In this document: piece after piece, positions 6,295 to 11,196 of the stretch
How positions within the stretch are numbered: the first letter of the stretch is position 1
Layout of the letters: every line of letters starts with the position of its first letter
DNA from: an uncultured Collinsella sp.
GTDB taxonomy: Bacteria > Actinomycetota > Coriobacteriia > Coriobacteriales > Coriobacteriaceae
Direction of reading: 5' to 3'
Length of the DNA stretch: 11,196 nt
Assembly (NCBI GenBank): GCA_902492855.1
Contig: CABUMU010000064.1
Span: 1-11,196, forward strand
The notes under the pieces: generated by a model
Told to the model about the DNA's origin: nothing
The model's input: only the letters and a program-made list of their open reading frames with translations
The model's database searches: none
Position numbers and translations under genes: made by a program

Positions 6295-6360
6295 TGGACT
6301 CTTTCTCATCGATACGGGGGAGGGGCGGGCGTGTCCGCGGGGCCTCCCTGTTAGGTTGGT

Positions 6361-7242
6361 TTACTGGTCAGTCGGCTTGGCGACGCCGGACTCGTCGGAC
6401 CAGAGCTCGACACCCTTGTTCTTAAGGTAGTTGTCGGCATAGGCGCGACGGCCGCCGGGCTTGGCGGTGAGGTCGCCCATCATGTTGGAGAAGCCGCCGT
6501 CGACCTTGATGGCGTCGCCGGTGGTAAAGTCCGAGCGCTTGGACGCCAGGAACATGACGGCGTTGGCGATATCGCTGACCTCGCCGATGCGGCGCGTGGC
6601 GATCAGACGGCTGCGGCTCTTTTCGACCTCGGGGTCGGCGTAGAAGTTGGCCGACATCGGGGTCTTAACGAAGCAGGGCTCGACGCAGTTGGAGCGGACG
6701 CCGTAGGGGCCCCACTCGGCGGCGAGCATCTTGGACATCATGTTGACGCCGGCCTTGGTGGAGCTGTACACGCCCGAGAACGTCTCGGGGGAGTGGCTGG
6801 CGACGGTCGAGATGTGCACCAGGCGACCCTGGCCGGCCTTGATCATCTCGCGACCAAAGCGCTGCGAGGTGATGAAGTAACCGGTGAGGTTGACGTTGAG
6901 CACCTGCTCCCAGTCGCTCAGCGGCAGGTCCTCCATGGCGGCGAAGCGCAGGATACCGGCGGTGTTGACGAGGACGTCGACGCGGCCGAAGTTGGCGATG
7001 GTTGCGTCGACGGCAGCCTGAACCTCGGCCTCGTCGGTGGCGTTCATCTTGTAGCCCTCGGCGTGGATGCCAAATTCGGCAGCGAGGTCGGCGGCAGCGG
7101 CCTTGACCTTCTCCTCGTCCAGGTCGAGCATGACGACGTTGGCGCCATTGCGGGCGAACTCGCGGCAGATCTCGGCGCCCATACCGCCGAGCGCGCCAGT
7201 CACGGCGCAGACATCGCCCTCGAGCTTAAGCCAGTTGCTCAT
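6361..7242 (-). CDS. Short-chain dehydrogenase/reductase (SDR), classical type
   Basis: Predicted 293-residue NAD(P)-dependent cytosolic oxidoreductase, first gene of the operon. The Rossmann fold has TGALGGMG (residues 15-22), D40 at the end of strand 2 (VVMLDLDEE, favouring NAD over NADP), NTAG (93-96) and NVNLTG (116-121). The active site has YSSTK with Y159 and K163. At the usual serine position, 13 residues before the tyrosine, I read T146, next to S145. The cofactor-side VDGG (247-250) is present. After that the protein continues for about 40 residues, past the usual end of a 250-residue SDR, with a charged tail. The start has GAAGGGAAG upstream. The substrate is unknown: sugar alcohol, cyclitol, hydroxy acid and steroid alcohols all fit the family. 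A divergent LysR gene is its likely regulator. Confidence 0.93.
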   Translation of the reverse strand: MSNWLKLEGDVCAVTGALGGMGAEICREFARNGANVVMLDLDEEKVKAAAADLAAEFGIHAEGYKMNATDEAEVQAAVDATIANFGRVDVLVNTAGILRFAAMEDLPLSDWEQVLNVNLTGYFITSQRFGREMIKAGQGRLVHISTVASHSPETFSGVYSSTKAGVNMMSKMLAAEWGPYGVRSNCVEPCFVKTPMSANFYADPEVEKSRSRLIATRRIGEVSDIANAVMFLASKRSDFTTGDAIKVDGGFSNMMGDLTAKPGGRRAYADNYLKNKGVELWSDESGVAKPTDQ

Positions 7243-7268
7243 AGGAACTTCCCTTCTTGTGCCTCCCG

Positions 7269-7295
7269 GTGGGTCGTTCCCATTAACCGACCCAC
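7269..7295 (-). promoter_or_regulatory. Dyad in the leader of the SDR operon
   Basis: GTGGGTCG (7269-7276) and CGACCCAC (7288-7295) form a perfect 8-bp inverted repeat with an 11-nt spacer, 27-53 bp before the SDR start. It falls inside the untranslated leader if the promoter at 7312-7340 is right. It could be an RNA hairpin or an operator. Confidence 0.4.
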
Positions 7296-7311
7296 GTGGT
7301 TTTCGCTGGTT

Positions 7312-7340
7312 ATCGTATGCTTTGCATTTGCGCAGGTGAA
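7312..7340 (-). promoter_or_regulatory. Candidate sigma-70 promoter of the SDR operon
   Basis: On the minus strand TTCACC (7335-7340) and TACGAT (7312-7317) are spaced by 17 bp, four of six matches each to the -35 and -10 consensus. The predicted start of transcription is near 7305. Just at the -10 lies ATGC-TTT-GCAT (7317-7327), a perfect short dyad that might be a regulator contact. Confidence 0.4.
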
Positions 7341-7349
7341 TTGCATATT

Positions 7350-7358
7350 TGTTAGAAT
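7350..7358 (+). promoter_or_regulatory. Extended -10 promoter of the LysR gene
   Basis: TGT-TAGAAT is an extended -10 (TGn followed by a five-of-six -10 match), pointing towards the regulator. No good -35 is needed for this class, and only TTGCGC (7328-7333) is nearby. It is back-to-back with the SDR promoter, so the two -35 zones overlap, the usual LysR arrangement. Confidence 0.5.
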
Positions 7359-7361
7359 GGC

Positions 7362-7378
7362 GTTAACCGTAGGTTTAC
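7362..7378. promoter_or_regulatory. Candidate LysR-type operator dyad
   Basis: G-TTAACC-GTA-GGTTTA-C is a 17-bp imperfect palindrome in which six of eight base pairs are symmetric. It lies just after the regulator's -10, where binding would repress the regulator and could activate the divergent operon. It is not a strict T-N11-A box. Confidence 0.35.
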
Positions 7379-7475
7379 ACTGTGCGATGCAGTTTTTTCT
7401 CAATTGAGCGCGTGAACTGCCAAAACGACCCCCTGTGGCACCATGCGGTCACAGGCGCGAAAACGGGAGATTGAC

Positions 7476-8351
7476 GTGTACGATCGACGACTCGAGGCCA
7501 TATCGGCTGCCGCGGAGCTGGGAAGCTTCTCGCGTGCGGCGGCAAAATTGCGTGTGTCGACTCCGGCGCTCGTCAAGCAGGTGTCGGGCTTCGAGGCCGA
7601 GTTCGGCATCACGCTGTTCGAACGCTCGCACTCGGGCGTTAAGGTGACGCCGGCCGGCGCACTGCTGGTGGACGACGCGCGCTCGATCATGCGGCAGTCC
7701 GAGGACGCACTGCGCCGTGCCCGACGTGCGGCGGGCGACGGCGGTGCCGTGCGCCTGGGCGTGTCGATGATGTGTCCGGGGCGCCAAACGCTTTCGATGT
7801 GGACGGGCATCCACGATCTGGAGCCGTCGCTGCGATTTGAGATTGTGCCGGTAAGCGACCTCTACGACGAGCGCGAATCCGTCATGCGCAGCCTTGGTCG
7901 CGAGGTGGATGTAGTGCAGTCGAGTTTTTCGACTCCGCGCTGGGGCGACACCTGCCAAAAGCTCCGCATTGTCAACGTGCCGTTTTATATCGACCTGCCG
8001 CGCACGAGCCCGCTGGCGCGCAAGACGCGCATCACGGTTGCCGACCTGGAGGGCAAGCGCCTGCGCGTGCTCCGTCACGGCAACGACGCTATGGACAGCC
8101 TGCGTATCGATCTGTTGGTCGACGGCGGCGTGGATGTGATCGACGTGGATAGCTTCGACTTTGCGCTCTTTAACGAGGCGGAGAAGGGTGACGCGGTGCT
8201 CACCTGCGGAGCGTGGTCGGGGGTGCACCCGGCCTTTGTGGGCGTGCCGTTCCTGTGCGGCCGCGAGGTACCGGTCTTTCTGCACTACTCGCTCGAGCCC
8301 ACCCTCCAAGTCCAAAAATTCGTCAACGCAATGACTCAGCTTCTCAAATAG
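7476..8351 (+). CDS. LysR-type transcriptional regulator
   Basis: Predicted 291-residue cytosolic DNA-binding regulator. The N-terminal winged helix-turn-helix covers about residues 3-62: GSFSRAAAKLRVSTPALVKQ (16-35) is the HTH, followed by FEAEFGITLFER (39-50) and VTPAG (58-62). A coiled linker helix follows (about 65-88), then the two-lobed effector-binding domain (about 90-291) with LGVSM near its start. I chose GTG 7476 because GGGAGA (7465-7470) lies 5 nt upstream and the protein then begins about 16 residues before the GSF motif, as in most LysR proteins; ATG 7443 has no ribosome site. It is divergent from the SDR-transporter-Gfo operon, so it most likely controls that operon in response to its substrate or an intermediate, and itself through the shared promoter region. 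The effector is unknown. Confidence 0.92.
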   Translation: MYDRRLEAISAAAELGSFSRAAAKLRVSTPALVKQVSGFEAEFGITLFERSHSGVKVTPAGALLVDDARSIMRQSEDALRRARRAAGDGGAVRLGVSMMCPGRQTLSMWTGIHDLEPSLRFEIVPVSDLYDERESVMRSLGREVDVVQSSFSTPRWGDTCQKLRIVNVPFYIDLPRTSPLARKTRITVADLEGKRLRVLRHGNDAMDSLRIDLLVDGGVDVIDVDSFDFALFNEAEKGDAVLTCGAWSGVHPAFVGVPFLCGREVPVFLHYSLEPTLQVQKFVNAMTQLLK

Positions 8352-8361
8352 CTATCGTGTC

Positions 8362-8396
8362 GATGATTCTTTAGTCCCCGTCCTAGAAAAATCATC
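8362..8396. repeat. Hairpin in the LysR-GGDEF gap
   Basis: GATGATT (8362-8368) pairs with AATCATC (8390-8396), and TAG (8372-8374) with CTA (8383-8385); with two further A-T pairs, one mismatch and one bulge this makes a stem of about 12 bp with loop TCCCCGTC. No T tract follows on the plus strand, so it is a weak candidate for the LysR terminator. Its right half lies inside the dispersed repeat copy at 8372-8402. Confidence 0.5.
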
Positions 8397-8402
8397 TGGT
8401 AG
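8372..8402 (+). repeat. Dispersed intergenic repeat, copy 2
   Basis: It matches 3784-3814 at 24 of 31 positions in the same orientation; the likeness continues with a gap through GGTAG to CCCCGC (to about 8414). Unlike copy 1, this one is partly paired into a hairpin with sequence to its left. Confidence 0.5.
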
Positions 8403-8414
8403 AGTTGACCCCGC

Positions 8415-9560
8415 ATGATTTACAAGACGCTATGCGCCACCTACTCTTTTGCCATTTGGGGGATTGAACTTTTGAATACTTCTGTCGCCAAGAAGGCCAG
8501 CCAGGCGGTGCGCCTGCTCATGATGGTGCTCACGGCAGTTCTCATCTTCTTCTTCATCAATGTTATGCTGCTCGTCTCCGATATCCAGGGCACGGCGCGC
8601 GTGGTCAACTACGCCGGTCTGGTGCGCGGTACCACGCAGCGAATCGTTAAGCTCGAGGACGCGGGCCAGCCTCAAGATGGCCTGCTCAAAGCCGTGGATT
8701 CATACATCAACGGTTTGCGTTACGGAAGTGACGACCTCAACCTCGTCCGTCTCGACGACGAGTATCAGGCAAAAATGACCGAGCTTGCTAATTATTTTGA
8801 TGAGCTTTGCACCGAGATCATCCGCGTGCGCGAAGTCGGCTATGAGAACACCGACATCATCTCTATGAGCGAGGAGTTCTTTGGCATTTGCGACGATGCT
8901 ACGCGACTCGCAGAGGACTACTCTCAGGAGAAGGCGTCGGCGCTCAACTATCTCGAGGGCTTGGTGATCATCGACATCATGGGATTGGTGGCGGCCTTTG
9001 CGGTTGAACTTGTTCGCGCGGTGCGAACTGCCGCGCTCAATCGCGAACTGCAGAGCAAAGTCTATCTCGACGGAGCCACGGGACTGCCCAACAAGAACAA
9101 GTGCGAGGAGATCTTGGGGCAGGAGCAGTCTGTCTCCGCGGAGGCGCCCGTTGCGGTGTGCGTTTTCGACCTTAACAATCTGCATGCGGTCAATAACGGC
9201 TTTGGTCACGAGAAGGGCGACGAATACATCCGCTCTTTTGCCCGGCAGCTGGGGCGTGTGGCGTCCGAGACCTGCTTTGTGGGTCGCGACGGCGGCGATG
9301 AGTTTATCGCGGTGCTGTGGAATGCCGACCGAGCTGCCGTGGAGTCCTGTCTCGCTCGGGTTCGTGCGAACGTGAACGAGTATTCCGGGGCTCACCCCGA
9401 CATGCCTATCAGCTATGCGGTGGGCTACGCGCTTTCCAGTGATTTTGATGTACCGCCTACCATGCGTGAGCTCTTTTCCCAGGCCGACAAAAACATGTAC
9501 ATCGACAAGAACCGCGTAAAGACAGCCGAGGCAGCTGGGCCGCAACGCGAGGAGCGGTAA
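8415..9560 (+). CDS. Membrane-bound diguanylate cyclase (GGDEF) with PilJ-like sensor
   Basis: Predicted 381-residue inner-membrane protein that should make cyclic di-GMP from two GTP. Order: short cytosolic N-terminus, membrane helix 1 (about 32-54), an extracytoplasmic all-helical region of about 125 residues beginning VVNYAGLVRGTTQRIVKLE (63-81), which resembles the four-helix PilJ/NarX-type sensor, membrane helix 2 (about 182-203), then the GGDEF domain (about 215-370). LDGATGLPNK (218-227), FDLNNLHAVNN (251-261) and an intact GGDEF (293-297) support activity. The RxxD inhibitory site expected five residues before GGDEF is absent. The start is uncertain: ATG 8415 lacks a ribosome site, whereas TTG 8472 (residue 20) has GGGGGA 8 nt upstream and would remove an odd 19-residue leader with unusual codons. 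The gene stands alone, after LysR and before a terminator. Confidence 0.88.
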   Translation: MIYKTLCATYSFAIWGIELLNTSVAKKASQAVRLLMMVLTAVLIFFFINVMLLVSDIQGTARVVNYAGLVRGTTQRIVKLEDAGQPQDGLLKAVDSYINGLRYGSDDLNLVRLDDEYQAKMTELANYFDELCTEIIRVREVGYENTDIISMSEEFFGICDDATRLAEDYSQEKASALNYLEGLVIIDIMGLVAAFAVELVRAVRTAALNRELQSKVYLDGATGLPNKNKCEEILGQEQSVSAEAPVAVCVFDLNNLHAVNNGFGHEKGDEYIRSFARQLGRVASETCFVGRDGGDEFIAVLWNADRAAVESCLARVRANVNEYSGAHPDMPISYAVGYALSSDFDVPPTMRELFSQADKNMYIDKNRVKTAEAAGPQREER

Positions 9561-9581
9561 GCCTGTAACAGAGGGTATAGA

Positions 9582-9619
9582 AAAGCCTCCGCAGCTCGTG
9601 TGGCTGCGGAGGCTTTATT
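9582..9619 (+). terminator. Intrinsic terminator after the GGDEF gene, maybe bidirectional
   Basis: A 13-bp perfect stem (9582-9594 with 9604-9616, AAAGCCTCCGCAG) is extended inwards by C-G and a G-U pair and followed by TTTATTC on the plus strand. On the minus strand the same hairpin runs into TTTTC, so it may also stop readthrough from the convergent ABC transporter gene. Confidence 0.88.
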
Positions 9620-9644
9620 CGTTGCGGCGCATTGTGTTTGGGTC

Positions 9645-9732
9645 GCTGAGATGAGTCGATTTGCCCCGAAAGAGGAGGGCATTGACCTTAGGGTCATGCC
9701 CGACGAATGAGCGGCAAATCGGCCGTCTCGGC
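9645..9732. repeat. 88-nt imperfect palindrome between convergent genes
   Basis: Three nested stems share one axis: 9645-9653 with 9724-9732 (9 bp, two G-U), CGATTTGCC 9657-9665 with GGCAAATCG 9713-9721 (9 bp perfect), and GGGCA/TGACC 9677-9687 with GGTCA/TGCCC 9692-9701 (10 bp, one bulge, TTAG loop). An 11-by-11 internal loop separates the last two. There is no T tract. It lies just after the ABC gene stop and beside the terminator at 9582. It may be a mobile palindromic unit or a 3'-end stabiliser. Confidence 0.7.
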
Positions 9733-9740
9733 GGGCCGAA

Positions 9741-11196
9741 CTACTCCAGCTCAAACGCTCCGGTGTAGAGCTGGTAGTAATACCCGCGCTTGGCTATCAG
9801 CTCGTCGTGGTTACCGCGCTCGATAATGCGGCCGTGGTTCAGGCAGATGATCGCGTCGGAGTTGCGCACGGTGGAGAGACGGTGCGCGATGACAAACGTC
9901 GTGCGGCCCTCCATGAGCTTATCCATGCCTGCCTGCACGATGGCCTCGGTGCGGGTGTCGATGGAGCTCGTGGCCTCGTCCAGAATCATTGCCGGCGGAT
10001 CGGCGACGGCGGCGCGTGCAATCGAAATCAGCTGACGTTGGCCCTGCGACAGCTGCGCGCCGTTGCCGGTGAGCATGGTGTCGTAGCCGTCGGGCAGGCG
10101 GGTGATAAAGTCGTCCGCACCGGCGAGCTTGGCCGCCGCGATGCACTCCTCGTCGGTGGCGTCCAGGTTGCCGTAGCGGATGTTGTCCATCACGGTGCCG
10201 GTGAACAGGTTCACGTCCTGCAGTACGACACCCAGCGAGCGGCGCAGATCGGCCTTGCGGATCTTATTGACGTTGATGCCGTCGTAGCGGATCTTGCCGT
10301 CGGCGATGTCATAGAAGCGGTTGATGAGGTTGGTGATGGTCGTCTTACCGGCACCGGTGGCGCCGACAAATGCGACCTTCTGGCCCGGCTTGGCAAACAC
10401 GGACACGCCGTGCAGCACCTCGTGGTCGGGCGTGTAGCCAAAGTCGACGTTGTCCATGACTAGGTCGCCGCGCAGCGGCACGTACTCGATCTCGCCGGTT
10501 GCGCGGTGCGGATGTTTCCATGCCCACATGCCGGTGTGGTGGTCGGCCTCCTCGAACTCCCAGGTCTCGGGGTTCACCTGTGCGTTGACGAGCGTCACGT
10601 AGCCTTCGTCGGCCTCGGGCTTCTCGTCGATGAGCTCAAAGATGCGGTCGGCGCCGGCGAGGCCCATGACTACGGCGTTGATCTGCTGCGAGATCTGGCC
10701 GATCTGTCCGCAGAACTGCTTGGTCATGTTGAGGAACGGCACCACGACGGCAATGGACAGCGCCATGCCCGAGATGCTCAGGTTGGGCACGCCCAGCGCC
10801 AGGAAAATGCCGCCTGCCAGTGCGACCAGCACGTAGAGCAGGTTGCCCAGGTTCATAAGGATGGGCATGAGGATGTTGGCGTACATGTTGGCCTTCTGCG
10901 AGACCTCGAAGAGCTTTTCGTTGCGCTCGTCAAAATCGGCCTCGGCGGCAGACTCGTGGCAGAATGCCTTGACGACCTTCTGTCCGTTCATGACTTCCTC
11001 AATATGGCCCTCGACCACGCCGAGCTCGGTCTGCTGCGCAATGAAGAAACGCGCAGAGTTGGAGCCGAGCAGCTTGGTCATAAAGGTCATAAAGGCGACG
11101 CCGGCCACAATGACCAGGCACATCCATACGCTGTAGTACAGCATGATAAAGAACACCGTGACGATGACGATGGTCGTCATGAGCAGGTTGGGCAGC
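9741..11196 (-). CDS. ABC exporter, fused permease-ATPase, 5' end outside window
   Basis: C-terminal 484 or so residues of a type IV (exporter-fold) ABC half-transporter. The frame stays open through the right edge, where codons for LPNLL precede M at 11180, so that ATG is internal. Residues below count from it. Membrane helices lie at about 4-28, 101-128 and 134-152. The ATPase domain has Walker A GATGAGKT (273-280), Q-loop Q321, signature LSQGQ (377-381), Walker B AMILDE (397-402) with catalytic E402, and H433. Between the halves is an insert (about 195-238) with GMWAWKHPHR, seen in many Gram-positive heterodimeric exporters. LSQGQ for LSGGQ is common there. Such proteins usually pair with a second half-transporter, expected upstream beyond the window. 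The substrate (drug, lipid or peptide) is unknown. Confidence 0.93.
   Translation of the reverse strand, partial: LPNLLMTTIVIVTVFFIMLYYSVWMCLVIVAGVAFMTFMTKLLGSNSARFFIAQQTELGVVEGHIEEVMNGQKVVKAFCHESAAEADFDERNEKLFEVSQKANMYANILMPILMNLGNLLYVLVALAGGIFLALGVPNLSISGMALSIAVVVPFLNMTKQFCGQIGQISQQINAVVMGLAGADRIFELIDEKPEADEGYVTLVNAQVNPETWEFEEADHHTGMWAWKHPHRATGEIEYVPLRGDLVMDNVDFGYTPDHEVLHGVSVFAKPGQKVAFVGATGAGKTTITNLINRFYDIADGKIRYDGINVNKIRKADLRRSLGVVLQDVNLFTGTVMDNIRYGNLDATDEECIAAAKLAGADDFITRLPDGYDTMLTGNGAQLSQGQRQLISIARAAVADPPAMILDEATSSIDTRTEAIVQAGMDKLMEGRTTFVIAHRLSTVRNSDAIICLNHGRIIERGNHDELIAKRGYYYQLYTGAFELE

Noticed and set aside
3823..6354. An 843-codon open frame on the plus strand, antisense to the Gfo/Idh/MocA and transporter genes
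   Set aside because: It crosses two recognisable genes and their spacer, is glycine- and aspartate-rich with no family resemblance, and is the usual antisense shadow of GC-rich codon bias.
9741..11180. ABC gene as a complete 479-residue protein starting at 11180
   Set aside because: The frame stays open to the window edge and the first several membrane helices expected of an exporter are missing, so the true start is outside.
1..11196. CRISPR array, tRNA or rRNA genes, phage genes
   Set aside because: I saw no regularly spaced direct repeats, no cloverleaf with tRNA-conserved bases, no rRNA-like stretch and no phage protein.

Overview
The window is GC-rich bacterial chromosome with compact genes, Shine-Dalgarno sites of the AAGGAG type, some GTG or TTG starts and short but structured gaps. 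The gene set fits an anaerobic, gut-type actinobacterium of the Coriobacteriia, with Collinsella as my best guess: a Staphylococcus-type small transaldolase, a 715-residue Tex, an OFA-type major facilitator, and an ABC exporter with a tryptophan- and histidine-rich insert before its ATPase domain. The taxonomic call is inference from composition and protein style, not from a marker gene.

Layout. Positions 1-281 hold a terminator-like hairpin and the leader of a transaldolase gene (282-986, +). A 382-base gap (987-1368) separates it from the convergent tex gene (1369-3516, -). That gap holds a partial duplication of the transaldolase 3' end, a 72-nt hairpin, a pair of inverted ~47-nt repeats and a strong terminator. 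Upstream of tex, 3517-3927 contains a 19-bp dyad, a 162-bp element with 34-bp terminal inverted repeats, one copy of a dispersed repeat, and the terminator of the next operon.

Positions 3928-7242 hold a three-gene minus-strand operon, transcribed SDR dehydrogenase -> OFA-family transporter -> Gfo/Idh/MocA dehydrogenase. A LysR-type regulator (7476-8351, +) is divergent from it across a shared promoter region. The four genes look like a substrate-induced uptake and oxidation module for a hydroxylated small molecule (polyol, cyclitol, sugar acid, or possibly a sterol or bile acid); the substrate cannot be read from sequence. A membrane-bound GGDEF protein with a PilJ-like sensor domain (8415-9560, +) follows. 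It converges, across a terminator that may work both ways and an 88-nt palindrome, on an ABC exporter gene (9741 to beyond 11196, -) cut by the window edge.

The genes belong to recognisable families. The least explained content lies between them: nearly every gap carries a different large palindrome or repeat. The clearest are the 162-bp TIR element at 3598-3759, the inverted repeat pair around 1144-1357, the duplicated transaldolase tail at 964-984 and 1120-1140, and the palindrome at 9645-9732. There is no tRNA, rRNA, CRISPR array or transposase gene in the window.
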